From: Roseitalea sp.
GTDB taxonomy: Bacteria > Pseudomonadota > Alphaproteobacteria > Rhizobiales > Rhizobiaceae
NCBI GenBank assembly: GCA_017642895.1
Contig: JAEPON010000001.1
Coordinates: 62,001-126,000 of the forward strand
Direction of reading: 5' to 3'
Length of the DNA stretch: 64,000 nucleotides
The position numbers and the translations under genes were made by a program. The notes beneath the pieces were generated by a model. That model made no database searches. It saw only the letters and a program-made list of their open reading frames with translations, and was not told where the DNA came from. Below, piece after piece: positions 11,472 through 19,784 of the stretch; within the stretch, counting starts at the first letter, position 1, and every line of letters begins with the position of its first letter.

Positions 11472-11759
11472 ATGTCCGTCGATACCGCCACCGTCAAGCG
11501 TGTCGCCAAGCTTGCGCGCTTCCGCGTCAGCGACGAGGAGGCCGCCCATCTGGAAGGCGAACTGAACGCCATTCTGGGCTTTGTCGAGCAACTGTCCGAG
11601 GTCGATATCGAGGGCGTCGAGCCGATGACCTCGGTGACCGAAATGGCGATGAAGAAGCGCCCGGACGCCGTCACCGACGGTGGCAAGGCCACCGACATCA
11701 CCGCCAACGCGCCCAATTCGGAAGACAATTTCTTCCTGGTGCCGAAAGTCGTCGAATAA
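11472..11759 (+). CDS. gatC: Glutamyl-tRNA(Gln)/Asp-tRNA(Asn) amidotransferase subunit C
   Basis: GatC is the small subunit that holds GatA and GatB together in the transamidation enzyme making Gln-tRNA or Asn-tRNA. The 95-aa protein has the family signature [17 protein letters not shown] at the N-terminus and [11 protein letters not shown] in the middle, ending in [12 protein letters not shown] 11472 is the natural start. It lies 26 bp before gatA and is surely cotranscribed with it. gatB is about 1.3 kb past the end of gatA in its own unit. Confidence 0.96.
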   Translation: MSVDTATVKRVAKLARFRVSDEEAAHLEGELNAILGFVEQLSEVDIEGVEPMTSVTEMAMKKRPDAVTDGGKATDITANAPNSEDNFFLVPKVVE

Positions 11760-11785
11760 CAGCGATAACGGGTTTCCCCTACGTT

Positions 11786-13267
11786 ATGACCGACCTGACA
11801 AGCCTGACCATTTCCGAGGCACGCGACCGGCTCGCCGCCAAGGACTTCACCGCGCTGGAACTGACCGACGCCTATCTAGCGGCGATCGATGCGGCCAACG
11901 GTGCCCTGAACGCCTATGTCGCAACGACGCCCGATCAGGCGCGCCAGACGGCCTCGGCGTCCGACAAACGCCGCGGCAAGGGTGAAGCCGGCGCGCTTGA
12001 AGGGATTCCGCTCGGCGTCAAGGACCTGTTTGCCACCGAGGGTGTCCACACCCAGGCCGGCAGCCACATTCTGGACGGCTTCAAGCCGCGCTATGAATCG
12101 ACCGTCACCGCCAATCTGTGGGCCGACGGCGCGGTCATGCTGGGCAAATTGAACATGGACGAGTTCGCCATGGGCTCGTCCAACGAGACCTCATACTATG
12201 GCCCGGTCGTCAATCCGTGGCGCGCCAGTGGATCGAACATGGATCTGGTGCCCGGCGGCTCGTCCGGCGGGTCGGCGGCCGCCGTTGCCGCCCATCTGTG
12301 CGCCGGCGCCACCGCCACCGACACGGGCGGCTCGATCCGCCAGCCGGCCGCCTTCACCGGCACCGTCGGCATCAAGCCCACCTATGGCCGCTGTTCGCGC
12401 TGGGGCATCGCCGCTTTCGCGTCCTCGCTCGACCAGGCCGGCCCCATCGCCCGGGACGTGCGCGATGCGGCGATCCTGCTCAAATCCATGGCCAGCGTCG
12501 ACGAAAAGGACACTACCAGCGTCGATCGCCCCGTGCCCGACTATGAGGCAGCGCTTGGCGGTTCGGTGAAGGGCATGACGATCGGCATTCCGGCCGAATA
12601 CCGCATGGACGGCATGCCCGACGAGATCGAAGCGCTCTGGCAGCAAGGCATTGCGTGGCTCAAGGATGCGGGCGCCGAGATCAAGCCAATCTCGCTGCCG
12701 CACACCAAATATGCGCTGCCGGCCTACTATATCGTCGCGCCGGCCGAAGCCTCATCGAACCTTGCGCGCTATGACGGCGTCAAATACGGCCTGCGCGTGC
12801 CCGGCAAGGACATTGCCGAAATGTACGAAAACACGCGGGCGGAGGGTTTTGGCGCCGAGGTCAAGCGCCGCGTGATGATCGGCACCTATGTGCTGTCGGC
12901 CGGCTATTACGATGCCTATTATCTGCGCGCCCAGAAGGTCCGCACGCTGATCAAGCGCGACTTCGAGACGGTCTTTGGCGAAGGCGTCGATGCGATCCTG
13001 ACGCCCGCGACGCCGTCCGCCGCCTTTGGCATCGGCGATCAGGACATGGCCGCCGACCCGGTGAAAATGTATCTCAACGACATCTTCACGGTGACCGTGA
13101 ACATGGCCGGCCTTCCGGGCATCGCCGTTCCCGCCGGGCTCGACGCGAAGGGCCTGCCGCTTGGCCTGCAGCTCATCGGCAAGCCGTTCGACGAGGAAAC
13201 ACTGTTCCGCACCGCCCATGTGATCGAACAGGCCGCCGGACGGTTTGTACCGGACAGATGGTGGTGA
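11786..13267 (+). CDS. gatA: Glutamyl-tRNA(Gln)/Asp-tRNA(Asn) amidotransferase subunit A
   Basis: The amidase subunit that releases ammonia from glutamine for transamidation of misacylated tRNA. The amidase-signature triad is present: K79 (GIPLGVKD), cis-Ser S159 in GGSSGGS, and nucleophile S183 in [10 protein letters not shown]. The 493-aa length is normal. It follows gatC and its stop overlaps the start of the next small ORF by 10 bp. Together with gatB (14590) this implies the organism uses indirect tRNA amidation, as most alphaproteobacteria do. Confidence 0.97.
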   Translation: MTDLTSLTISEARDRLAAKDFTALELTDAYLAAIDAANGALNAYVATTPDQARQTASASDKRRGKGEAGALEGIPLGVKDLFATEGVHTQAGSHILDGFKPRYESTVTANLWADGAVMLGKLNMDEFAMGSSNETSYYGPVVNPWRASGSNMDLVPGGSSGGSAAAVAAHLCAGATATDTGGSIRQPAAFTGTVGIKPTYGRCSRWGIAAFASSLDQAGPIARDVRDAAILLKSMASVDEKDTTSVDRPVPDYEAALGGSVKGMTIGIPAEYRMDGMPDEIEALWQQGIAWLKDAGAEIKPISLPHTKYALPAYYIVAPAEASSNLARYDGVKYGLRVPGKDIAEMYENTRAEGFGAEVKRRVMIGTYVLSAGYYDAYYLRAQKVRTLIKRDFETVFGEGVDAILTPATPSAAFGIGDQDMAADPVKMYLNDIFTVTVNMAGLPGIAVPAGLDAKGLPLGLQLIGKPFDEETLFRTAHVIEQAAGRFVPDRWW

Positions 13268-13518
13268 TTGAGGCGCAAGCGGCGCTCGATGCGCTGAAAG
13301 CCGATGGCTTCGCCATGGGCCCCGGTTTTGACCGCGCCCATCGGATCGCGCAGGCGCATGAGGGCGAGCCGCTGTTCGACTGGCTGCATGCGCTGTGCCA
13401 CCGCATAGAAGGCGATCATGGCAATGCCGCCTATTGGTATCGCCGGGCCGGCAAGGCGCCGTTCGATGGATCGTTCGAGGCCGAAGCTGCGGCGATCGCC
13501 GCGCAGATCAGCGACTGA
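13258..13518 (+). CDS. Hypothetical protein coupled to gatA
   Basis: An 86-aa soluble protein whose ATG 13258 lies inside the last codons of gatA (10-bp overlap), suggesting translational coupling. The sequence contains [26 protein letters not shown], which reads like one helix-turn-helix pair of a TPR/Sel1-type repeat. No catalytic motif, signal peptide or membrane helix is visible. I recall similar short proteins next to gatA in Rhizobiales but no function. The coding call rests on its length, overlap and codon use. Confidence 0.65.
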   Translation: MVVIEAQAALDALKADGFAMGPGFDRAHRIAQAHEGEPLFDWLHALCHRIEGDHGNAAYWYRRAGKAPFDGSFEAEAAAIAAQISD

Positions 13519-13567
13519 GCGCGACCTACCGGTGCGACCCGTCAAGGCCGCACCGGCCCGTCTTTTG

Positions 13568-13822
13568 TCAGCGATTGTCCAACTGGCTGCGCACAAGGCC
13601 AAGTCCGCGTCGTGTGATTCGGTAGGCGCCGCCATTGAGCGAGCGGATCGCCTTGCGGCGCTTGAGCTTGCGGAACAGCTCGACATCGAGACCCGGATAG
13701 CGCCACCCCTCGCGGGTGAAGCAATCCACGTCGATGACGCGCTTGTTCGCCTTGATGGCCTGAATGTGCCCGCCTTGCGCGAGCAGGTGGAGAATGCGCT
13801 GTTCGGCGCGTGATATGTCCAT
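13568..13822 (-). CDS. YjhX/TopAI-like protein (UPF0386)
   Basis: An 84-aa homologue of E. coli YjhX (85 aa). Both begin M-x-[IL]-SRxEQRxLHxLA and end with a [VL]RxQLDNR tail; SLNGGAYRITRRGL matches the family centre. In E. coli YjhX was named TopAI because it inhibits topoisomerase I, and it is counteracted by the GNAT-family protein YjhQ. No yjhQ-like gene is adjacent here. I chose ATG 13822, which gives the family length; an in-frame GTG lies at 13849 inside a palindrome. The ribosome site is poor. The gene sits behind its own promoter, a leader ORF and several hairpins (13841-14010), so expression is probably attenuated. Confidence 0.88.
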   Translation of the reverse strand: MDISRAEQRILHLLAQGGHIQAIKANKRVIDVDCFTREGWRYPGLDVELFRKLKRRKAIRSLNGGAYRITRRGLGLVRSQLDNR

Positions 13823-13840
13823 GGTTGGTGAGTCCGGCAA

Positions 13841-13932
13841 TGCGGCCACATGGCCGCAGACAAAGGCAAGCCGCCCGGCGGGCGGCCGGTTGCTCTCTTG
13901 TCTGGCCCTGAACGTCTTGCGACGATCAGGGC
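13841..13932 (-). promoter_or_regulatory. Structured leader of the yjhX/topAI-like gene
   Basis: On the minus-strand transcript three dyads precede the gene. The first (13905-13932) has a 7-bp stem GCCCTGA/TCAGGGC, then a 4-bp stem CGTC/GACG closed by a GCAA tetraloop. The second (13857-13904) has outer arms CAGACAA/TTGTCTG and an inner GCCGCCC/GGGCGGC stem with a 3-nt loop. The third is TGCGGCCA-N2-TGGCCGCA (13841-13858), just before the start codon. The pairings are seen directly; their use as an attenuator is inferred. Confidence 0.7.
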
Positions 13933-13933
13933 A

Positions 13934-13960
13934 TTACCGGGTCTCGGTGGAACCGAACAT
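13934..13960 (-). CDS. Leader ORF, 8 codons (MFGSTETR)
   Basis: ATG 13960 is preceded by AGGAGA at 13965-13970, a near-ideal Shine-Dalgarno, about 15 nt downstream of the predicted transcription start. The ORF encodes MFGSTETR and stops at TAA 13934-13936, one base before the GCAA-tetraloop hairpin. A ribosome on its last codons would cover the hairpin base. That layout fits a leader peptide controlling the yjhX/topAI-like gene. Translation is not proven and the ORF is very short. Confidence 0.5.
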   Translation of the reverse strand: MFGSTETR

Positions 13961-13981
13961 GAAGTCTCCTGATACGTGCCG

Positions 13982-14010
13982 CATATAGGCATTGGCTCAT
14001 GCGCTGTAAA
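13982..14010 (-). promoter_or_regulatory. Sigma70-type promoter for the topAI-like unit
   Basis: Reading the minus strand, TTTACA (14010-14005) and TATATG (13987-13982) are separated by exactly 17 bp. This is a good match to TTGACA/TATAAT for a GC-rich genome. The expected start site is near 13975, upstream of the leader ORF. The terminator of the upstream DUF6455 gene lies just before it, so the unit is independent. Confidence 0.6.
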
Positions 14011-14049
14011 CAGGGTCCGGAAGCGCGGCAATCGAACGCGCTCTCAAAC

Positions 14050-14088
14050 AAAAAAAGACCGGGCACATCGGATGATGAAAGCCCGGCC
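14050..14088 (-). terminator. Rho-independent terminator of the DUF6455 gene
   Basis: On the minus strand, GGCCGGGC and GCCCGGTC pair over 8 bp (one G-U) around a 16-nt loop and are followed by seven T residues. It lies 35 bp past the stop of the DUF6455 gene. With the topAI-like leader, this accounts for most of the roughly 300-bp gene-free stretch 13823-14122. Confidence 0.75.
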
Positions 14089-14122
14089 AGTCGGTTGGGA
14101 GAGGGGAAAGAGGGGAAACTGT

Positions 14123-14407
14123 CTAAGCGTGTTGAAGCTTTTCGGCCTCGATATCGTGCTTGAGCCGCTCGAACATGTCGTGGTTGCGGCAATAGGAAGG
14201 CGCTTCGTCGGCGCTGTCATGACCGGCCAGCCACTTTTCGCACGCGTCGGGCTCAGAGCATGTCATGCAGCGATTGGCGGCGCGGCGCAGAACATTGGCA
14301 TGGTCGGCACGGCTTTGCAGCGCATCGCGCACATCCACCGTATCGATCATCTTTTCCATCAGATCCGCCTTGCGGATCATGCGTCTGTACATGGCCAGAA
14401 GAGACAT
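14123..14407 (-). CDS. DUF6455 family protein
   Basis: A 94-aa soluble protein with the Cys pattern of DUF6455: [15 protein letters not shown], then PSYCRN near residue 73. This gives four Cys that may bind metal or a cofactor. ATG 14407 follows a strong GGGAGG site at 7 nt. It forms a single-gene unit on the minus strand, divergent from gatB and closed by a clear terminator at 14050-14088. The function of the family is unknown to me; the assignment is from motif memory. Confidence 0.7.
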   Translation of the reverse strand: MSLLAMYRRMIRKADLMEKMIDTVDVRDALQSRADHANVLRRAANRCMTCSEPDACEKWLAGHDSADEAPSYCRNHDMFERLKHDIEAEKLQHA

Positions 14408-14589
14408 GGTTCAACCTCCCTTTTGACCAAAAATGCGGCGATTCAGACGTTCCGGCTTTGACTTCGATCAAGCATTTTGCCGGCACGGTTTGCGTCTTTC
14501 GACGGTGCCCCGGCTATTGCGGGCAAAGCAGGCTTGCTCTAACCAGCGATTTGGATTTCCTGCCCCCATTGACCGAGAAACCAACCGAC

Positions 14590-16089
14590 ATGACGCTCGT
14601 TGACACACGCACGCCCGATCCCAAACGCCTGATCGCCGGCGCCACCGGCGACTGGGAGATCATCGTCGGCATGGAGGTGCATGCGCAGGTCACCTCGCAA
14701 TCCAAGCTCTTTTCGGGTGCCTCGACCTCGTTTGGCGCCGAACCCAACGCCAATGTGTCGCTGGTCGATGCGGCGATGCCCGGCATGCTGCCGGTGATCA
14801 ATCAGGAATGTGTCCGCCAGGCCGTTCGCACCGGTCTCGGTCTGAAGGCGCAGATCAACAGGAAGTCGGTCTTCGACCGCAAGAACTATTTCTATCCGGA
14901 TTTGCCGCAGGGCTACCAGATCTCACAGTTCAAACAGCCCATCGTCGGCGAAGGCACCGTGCAGGTCGCTGTCGGCCCGGACAAGAAGGGCGGCTATGAG
15001 GATGTGGAAGTCGGCATCGAGCGGCTGCATCTGGAGCAGGATGCGGGCAAGTCGATGCATGACCAGCATCCGACCATGTCCTATGTCGATCTGAACCGCT
15101 CCGGCGTCGCGCTGATGGAGATCGTCTCCAAGCCCGACATGCGCTCGGCGGACGAGGCCAAGGCGTACCTCACCAAGCTGCGCCAGATCCTGCGCTATCT
15201 GGGCACCTGCGACGGCAACATGGACGAGGGTTCCATGCGCGCGGACGTCAACGTGTCCGTGCACCGGCCCGGCGCCGAGTTCGGCACGCGCTGCGAGATC
15301 AAGAACGTCAACTCGATCCGCTTCGTCGGCCAGGCGATCGAGTATGAGGCGCGGCGCCAGATCGCGATCCTCGAAGACGGCGGTTCGATCGACCAGGAAA
15401 CGCGCCTGTTCGATCCGAACAAGGGCGAGACGCGGTCGATGCGCTCCAAGGAAGAAGCGCACGACTATCGCTATTTCCCGGACCCCGACCTCTTGCCGCT
15501 CGAATTCGACGATGCCTTCGTCGAAGAACTCGCCGCTGATCTGCCGGAATTGCCCGACGACAAGCGCGAACGCTTCATGGCTGAGGGCCTGACCGCCTAT
15601 GACGCCTCGGTCCTGGTTTCCGAAAAGGCGATTGCCGACTATTTCGAGAAGGTCGCCGAGGGCCGCGATGCGAAGACGGCGGCAAACTGGGTGATCAACG
15701 ACCTTCTGGGCGCCTTGAACAAGGCCGGCCAAACCATTGACGAGACTCCGGTTTCGCCCGACCAGCTCGGTTCGATCATCGACCTGATCAAGCAAGGCAC
15801 GATTTCCGGCAAGATCGCCAAGGACCTGTTCGAGATCGTCTGGTCGGAAGGCGGTGACCCGGCCGTGGTCGTCGAGGAACGCGGCATGAAGCAGGTCACC
15901 GACACCGGCGCTATCGAAGCCGAGGTCGATGCGATTATCGCCGCCAACCCCGACAAGGTGGAACAGGCCAAGCAAAAGCCGAACCTGGCTGGCTGGTTCG
16001 TCGGCCAGGTGATGAAGGCGACCGGCGGCAAGGCCAATCCGCAGGCCGTCCAGGCGCTCGTGCGGCAGAAACTCGGCATTGAGGACTGA
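14590..16089 (+). CDS. gatB: Aspartyl/glutamyl-tRNA amidotransferase subunit B
   Basis: GatB binds the misacylated tRNA and activates its side chain for transamidation with GatA and GatC. The 499-aa protein has VGMEVHAQV and [16 protein letters not shown] in the kinase-like catalytic domain, the [14 protein letters not shown] block, and a C-terminal GatB/YqeY helical domain ending [14 protein letters not shown] 14590 ([14 protein letters not shown]) fits the family; the open frame runs 110 codons further upstream into promoter-like DNA. It is separated from gatCA by the topAI-like and DUF6455 genes on the other strand. Confidence 0.97.
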   Translation: MTLVDTRTPDPKRLIAGATGDWEIIVGMEVHAQVTSQSKLFSGASTSFGAEPNANVSLVDAAMPGMLPVINQECVRQAVRTGLGLKAQINRKSVFDRKNYFYPDLPQGYQISQFKQPIVGEGTVQVAVGPDKKGGYEDVEVGIERLHLEQDAGKSMHDQHPTMSYVDLNRSGVALMEIVSKPDMRSADEAKAYLTKLRQILRYLGTCDGNMDEGSMRADVNVSVHRPGAEFGTRCEIKNVNSIRFVGQAIEYEARRQIAILEDGGSIDQETRLFDPNKGETRSMRSKEEAHDYRYFPDPDLLPLEFDDAFVEELAADLPELPDDKRERFMAEGLTAYDASVLVSEKAIADYFEKVAEGRDAKTAANWVINDLLGALNKAGQTIDETPVSPDQLGSIIDLIKQGTISGKIAKDLFEIVWSEGGDPAVVVEERGMKQVTDTGAIEAEVDAIIAANPDKVEQAKQKPNLAGWFVGQVMKATGGKANPQAVQALVRQKLGIED

Positions 16090-16196
16090 AGCCCGACAGC
16101 GCCCCATCGAGCGGTTTTTGGCTCGCCCCTTGTCATTTTGTCGCATTATGGCAAGGATGGCGCCCGCAAACCGCCCGAGAGGACGAGACACAAGCG

Positions 16197-16685
16197 ATGT
16201 GGATCCGCACAGCGTCCACCGAAGACCTTGAAACCATCTCCGCCATGCTGACCGAGACTTGGCATGACACCTACGATCAGATCTACGGTCGCGAGAAGGT
16301 GGCCGAACTGACCGGTGCATGGCATTCGGTGGCCGCCCTCAAGCAGCGCATGAACAAGCCGCGTTCGGAGTTCATCGTTTGCGACGATGGCGCCGAGATA
16401 TCGGGCATGGCCTATGTCAGCCAGGTCGATGGCGAAACCTCCATGCTGCACCAGCTCTATGTCCGCCCCACGACGCAAGGGCAGGGCATCGGCCAGAAGC
16501 TCCTGGTCGAAGTGGAGGCCTGCTTTCCCGACGTGCGCAAGATCCGCCTCGAAGTCGAGGAAGCCAATGAGCGCGCCGTCAAATTCTATGGCGGCAACGG
16601 TTTCAAGAAGGTCGGCACGACGCCCGATTGCGGGGTCAAGGGCTCCGGCATTCCCGCCGTGATCATGGAAAAGGTGATCTGGTAG
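16197..16685 (+). CDS. GNAT family N-acetyltransferase
   Basis: A 162-aa Gcn5-related acetyltransferase. LYVRPTTQGQGIGQKLLVE holds the Q/RxxGxG/A acetyl-CoA pyrophosphate loop near residues 85-103, followed by LEVEEANERAVKFYGGNGF, the usual C-terminal motif. The substrate cannot be predicted. It follows gatB after 107 bp that include a small hairpin (CGAGC/GCTCG). E. coli's TopAI antitoxin YjhQ is also a GNAT protein, but this gene is 2.4 kb from the topAI-like gene on the other strand, so a link is speculative. Confidence 0.88.
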   Translation: MWIRTASTEDLETISAMLTETWHDTYDQIYGREKVAELTGAWHSVAALKQRMNKPRSEFIVCDDGAEISGMAYVSQVDGETSMLHQLYVRPTTQGQGIGQKLLVEVEACFPDVRKIRLEVEEANERAVKFYGGNGFKKVGTTPDCGVKGSGIPAVIMEKVIW

Positions 16686-16694
16686 CGCGGCGCG

Positions 16695-17114
16695 TCACCA
16701 CTCCATCAGCGTGCCGCCGTCCGGATCATAGACCTGCACCACCGCGCATTCGATCAGATAGGGCCGCGCGTCGCGGTCGCACAGTGTTTCGCCGATAGTG
16801 CGGGCGATCTGCTCGTCCGGCAGGCCGCAGACCACCTCGTGCCAGTGGGGGCCTTCGCTGTGCTGCAAAAAGACATCGACGCTGAAACCCGCCGGCGCGC
16901 ACCAGTTGGTCCTGATGCAATCCTCTTCGAGCGCGCCCGTCTCCGTGCATTGTGCCACCGCCCTGCCAAACGCTTCCTCCATCGTCGCGCCGGTCGCCAC
17001 GCCGCTGCCCTGTTCGAGCGCCTGGACGAAGGCGATGCCATCGGCATGTGCGGGCGTCGCCGCCAGAATGACGGCAATCACTGCGCTGAAAAACGGCGTT
17101 GTCCGGGCGGTCAT
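16695..17114 (-). CDS. Secreted hypothetical protein
   Basis: A 139-aa protein from ATG 17114 with a clear Sec signal peptide (FFSAVIAVILAATPAHADG, predicted cleavage after AHA). The mature part has six Cys residues (CTETG, DCIRTNWCAPAG, VVCGLPDE, TLCDRD, ECAVV), suggesting a disulfide-stabilised periplasmic domain. The spacing recalls DUF4189-like small secreted proteins, but I am not sure of the family. It converges on the GNAT gene and is divergent from the DM13 gene. Confidence 0.65.
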   Translation of the reverse strand: MTARTTPFFSAVIAVILAATPAHADGIAFVQALEQGSGVATGATMEEAFGRAVAQCTETGALEEDCIRTNWCAPAGFSVDVFLQHSEGPHWHEVVCGLPDEQIARTIGETLCDRDARPYLIECAVVQVYDPDGGTLMEW

Positions 17115-17206
17115 GGACGTCTCCCCAAAGTGATCGATGCGCACTGTTCGTACGGACCATAGACGCCTAAGGTGACCGCGCGAACCATCCCTGTGAGGAA
17201 AATGCC

Positions 17207-17698
17207 ATGCGCCGGTTTCTGGCGATCGCCATTTCCGTCTTCGCGCTCGGTTTTGTCTGCGGCGCGGCGGCCTGGTATCTGTTCTCGCCGCTGATCATCG
17301 ATGAGGTGGTCTCCGAGGAACTGCCTGCCGGGCTGGTCGTCACGGAGGTCGCCAGCGGCCAGTTCCGCGACGCCGACCGCGCTCATAGCGGCACGGGCAA
17401 TGCGCAGCTTCTTGAAACCGGCACCGGCGCGCATCTTCTGCGCTTCACCGAATTCGAGGTGACCAACGGGCCCGATCTTGAAGTCTGGCTAGTCGCCGAA
17501 CCCGATCCGCAATCCTCGGCCGACGTGACGGCCAGCCAGTGGCTTTCGCTCGGCCAGCTCAAGGGCAATGTCGGCGACCAGACCTATGTGATCCCCGAAG
17601 GCACCGACATTTCCGCCTACGGCTCGGTCGTCATCTGGTGCGAGCAGTTTTCAGTGCTGTTCTCGCCGGCGACACTGCAATTTGCGACGGAGGGCTGA
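17207..17698 (+). CDS. DM13 domain protein, membrane-anchored
   Basis: A 163-aa protein with an N-terminal hydrophobic segment (FLAIAISVFALGFVCGAAAWYLF) acting as signal anchor. It is followed by a DM13 domain from about residue 45: GQFRDADRAHSGTGNAQLL, LRFTEFEVTNGPDLEVWL and a C-terminal VVIWCEQFSVLFSPATL with its conserved Cys. DM13 domains are proposed to be redox or electron-transfer modules, but this is not established. It lies 3 bp before the DUF427 gene on the same strand, so the two are cotranscribed. Confidence 0.82.
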   Translation: MRRFLAIAISVFALGFVCGAAAWYLFSPLIIDEVVSEELPAGLVVTEVASGQFRDADRAHSGTGNAQLLETGTGAHLLRFTEFEVTNGPDLEVWLVAEPDPQSSADVTASQWLSLGQLKGNVGDQTYVIPEGTDISAYGSVVIWCEQFSVLFSPATLQFATEG

Positions 17699-17701
17699 CC
17701 A

Positions 17702-18082
17702 ATGTCCGAGACGATCATCCGCAATCCCGGCAACCCCGATCATCTGGCCCACATCCGGCCGCTGGGGCAGACCGTGACCGTCACCTCGGGTGGCGCAACG
17801 CTGGCTCGCTCGGACACGGCGATCGTCGTCGCCGAGGAGGCGCCCGGGTACGGCAAGCTGCCCGAGGTCATCTACATTCCATCCGCCGATGTCAGCGGGC
17901 TGACGCCGGTCGAGGGCAAATCGACCCATTGCCCGCTGAAGGGCGATGCGTCCTATTTCGCCCATGAGGGCCGCGAGGTGGCCTGGACCTATGATCGATG
18001 CATCGACGGTGCCGACGTGCTGTCCGGCTACATCGCCTTTTACGCCGACCGCGTGACCATCGAGACGGCATCGGCCGGCTAG
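17702..18082 (+). CDS. DUF427 domain protein
   Basis: A 126-aa protein. The DUF427 signature is visible in the sequence PEVIYIPSADVS, the STHCPLKGDASYF stretch and the AWTYDRCIDGAD end. DUF427 proteins are small beta-rich proteins of unknown function. The gene sits between the DM13 gene (3 bp upstream) and the glycosylase gene (5 bp downstream), so DM13-DUF427-tag probably form one operon. Confidence 0.88.
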   Translation: MSETIIRNPGNPDHLAHIRPLGQTVTVTSGGATLARSDTAIVVAEEAPGYGKLPEVIYIPSADVSGLTPVEGKSTHCPLKGDASYFAHEGREVAWTYDRCIDGADVLSGYIAFYADRVTIETASAG

Positions 18083-18087
18083 CGGCG

Positions 18088-18756
18088 ATGCGGTCCTTCG
18101 ACGAAATCCACGCCATCGCCGCCGAACGCCAGGGCGGTACCGAGGCACTTGAAGAAAAACTGGCCCGGCCCAAGACCGGTCAGGAGCTTGCGGCCATCCC
18201 GGATGATCGCTGGCTTGCCCAGATGACCCAGAACATCTTCTCGGCGGGCTTCAACTGGAAGGTTGTCGAGACCATGTGGCCGGGGTTCGAGGAGGCGTTC
18301 TTTGGCTTCGATCCGGGCCGGTGCGCAATGCTCAGCGACGACGACGTGGCCGATCTCGTCTCGGACAGGCGGATCGTTCGCCACGGGGCCAAGATCAGGT
18401 CGGTTCAGGAGAACGCGGTCTTTCTGCGCGAACTGGCCGCCGAGCATGGCGGCGTTGGCCGGTTCTTCGCCGACTGGCCGGCCGACGATCATGTGGGTCT
18501 GCTGGACCTGCTGAAAAAGCGCGGATCGCGTCTGGGCGGCACGACCGGGCAGTATTTCCTGCGGTTCATGGGCAAGGACAGTTTCATCCTCTCCCGCGAT
18601 GTGGTCGCGCGACTGATCGCCGAAGGCGTGATCGACAAGCCGCCGACATCGAAGAAGGCGATGGCGGCCGTTCAGGACGCGTTCAATGCGTGGATGGCGC
18701 AGTCCGACCGCTCACTGACCGAGATCAGCCGGGTCCTGGCGATGAGCATCGGCTGA
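18088..18756 (+). CDS. DNA-3-methyladenine glycosylase I family protein
   Basis: A 222-aa HhH-GPD-fold protein of the adenine glycosylase family, which excises 3-methyladenine in base excision repair. FSAGFNWKVVETMWPGFEEAF matches the family core, and LGGTTGQYFLRFMGKDSFILS matches the region around the catalytic site. It lacks the N-terminal zinc-binding Cys segment of E. coli Tag, as several rhizobial homologues do, so I leave the symbol blank. ATG 18088 lies 5 bp after the DUF427 stop. Confidence 0.8.
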   Translation: MRSFDEIHAIAAERQGGTEALEEKLARPKTGQELAAIPDDRWLAQMTQNIFSAGFNWKVVETMWPGFEEAFFGFDPGRCAMLSDDDVADLVSDRRIVRHGAKIRSVQENAVFLRELAAEHGGVGRFFADWPADDHVGLLDLLKKRGSRLGGTTGQYFLRFMGKDSFILSRDVVARLIAEGVIDKPPTSKKAMAAVQDAFNAWMAQSDRSLTEISRVLAMSIG

Positions 18757-18839
18757 ACCGGCCGGGACACGCCCTTGGTTGCTCTTGCATTGCACCTTGT
18801 GCGGCGCCATAACCGCCCCAGACGGACAAGGCGGAGCCG

Positions 18840-19238
18840 ATGAAAACCTTCCTGACGCAATTCTTCACTTGGTGGAACGGCCAGACGCTGGGCACGCGTT
18901 TCTTCACCTGGCGCCATGGCACCCGCGTTGGAGAGGACGAGTTCGGCAATGTCTATTATACCGGCGGCACCGATGCCGACGGCGCCACACGGCGCTGGGT
19001 GATCTATAACGGCTATGCGGAAGCCTCCGGCGTGCCGCCCGGCTGGAGCGGCTGGCTGCATCACCGCGTCGATACGCCGCCAAGCGAGGAAGACTATACG
19101 CCCCGCGAGTGGCAGAAGCCGCATTTGCCCAATCTGACCGGTTCGTCCGCTGCCTATCGGCCCAAGGGCTCGATGCTCAATCCCGAGACCCGGCCGGTCA
19201 CCGATGGCGACTATGACGCCTGGACTCCCGGCGGCTGA
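18840..19238 (+). CDS. NADH:ubiquinone oxidoreductase subunit NDUFA12 homologue
   Basis: A 132-aa homologue of the mitochondrial complex I accessory subunit NDUFA12 (17.2 kDa). The hallmark is VGEDEFGNVYYTGG around residues 31-44, then RRWVIYNGYAEAS, PPGWSGWLHHRVD and YTPREWQKPHLPNLTG. Alphaproteobacterial complex I carries this supernumerary subunit although the gene lies outside the nuo operon. Its conserved neighbour DUF2155 follows 69 bp later. The assignment is secure on motif and context. Confidence 0.95.
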   Translation: MKTFLTQFFTWWNGQTLGTRFFTWRHGTRVGEDEFGNVYYTGGTDADGATRRWVIYNGYAEASGVPPGWSGWLHHRVDTPPSEEDYTPREWQKPHLPNLTGSSAAYRPKGSMLNPETRPVTDGDYDAWTPGG

Positions 19239-19288
19239 CCCCGCCGCTCCACCGGTTAATCAAATGTTGACCCTGTTTTGGCCATAAG

Positions 19289-19304
19289 ACGCGGCTAGCC
19301 GCGT
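19289..19304. promoter_or_regulatory. Perfect 16-bp palindrome before the DUF2155 gene
   Basis: ACGCGGCTAGCCGCGT is a perfect dyad ending 3 bp before ATG 19308, where a ribosome site would be expected. It could be a protein operator or a start-masking hairpin. The function is unknown. Confidence 0.4.
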
Positions 19305-19307
19305 GCC

Positions 19308-19769
19308 ATGAAGAGAAGCGCATCGATGAATCGCCGGGGACCGGTCCGATCGGGATTGAAGCGGGTGGTGCCGGCGCTGTTGGTTGGCATGTGTGCCGCC
19401 AACGCCGCAGCGGCGCAGGAAATCGCCGACCCGGCGGCCAAGACTGCCAATCCGGTCGCCGAATTCTCCGGCATCGACAAGATCACCGGCCGCATCATCA
19501 CCTTCGATGTCTATATCGACGAGACGGTGCAGTTCGGCGCCCTGCAGATCACGCCGCGCGTGTGCTATTCGCGCACTCAGAACGCGCCACCCGGCTCATC
19601 GACCTTTGTCGAAGTGGATGAGATCACGCTCGACCGGAAGATTCGCCGCATCTTCACCGGCTGGATGTTCGCCGACAGCCCCGGCCTGAACGCCATCGAG
19701 CACGCGGTCTATGATGTGTGGCTGAAAAGCTGCAAGGCCGAATCGGACGTGCCGCCGCCCCAATCATAA
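19308..19769 (+). CDS. DUF2155 domain protein, secreted
   Basis: A 153-aa exported protein with a signal peptide (VVPALLVGMCAANAAAAQ). The DUF2155 domain follows: AEFSGIDKITGRIITFDVYI, FGALQITPRVCYSRTQNAPP, and GWMFADSPGLNAIEHAVYDVWLKSC cut into shorter conserved blocks. Two Cys residues probably form a disulfide. Two in-frame Met codons (19308 and 19326) are possible starts, and neither has a clear ribosome site. The gene is conserved next to NDUFA12 and aat in Rhizobiales. The function is unknown. Confidence 0.88.
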   Translation: MKRSASMNRRGPVRSGLKRVVPALLVGMCAANAAAAQEIADPAAKTANPVAEFSGIDKITGRIITFDVYIDETVQFGALQITPRVCYSRTQNAPPGSSTFVEVDEITLDRKIRRIFTGWMFADSPGLNAIEHAVYDVWLKSCKAESDVPPPQS

Positions 19770-19784
19770 GCAGTCAGGCGCGCT

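Noticed and set aside
13039..14031. 330-codon minus-strand open frame running through the topAI-like leader
   Set aside because: It overlaps gatA antisense and the structured leader in a different frame from the UPF0386 match. No family resemblance is visible.
14923..16320. 465-codon minus-strand open frame
   Set aside because: It is antisense to gatB, with no domain and an unlikely composition.
16197..16685. GNAT gene as the YjhQ antitoxin of the topAI-like gene
   Set aside because: It is 2.4 kb away on the other strand with gatB between. GNAT proteins are too common for this to be evidence.
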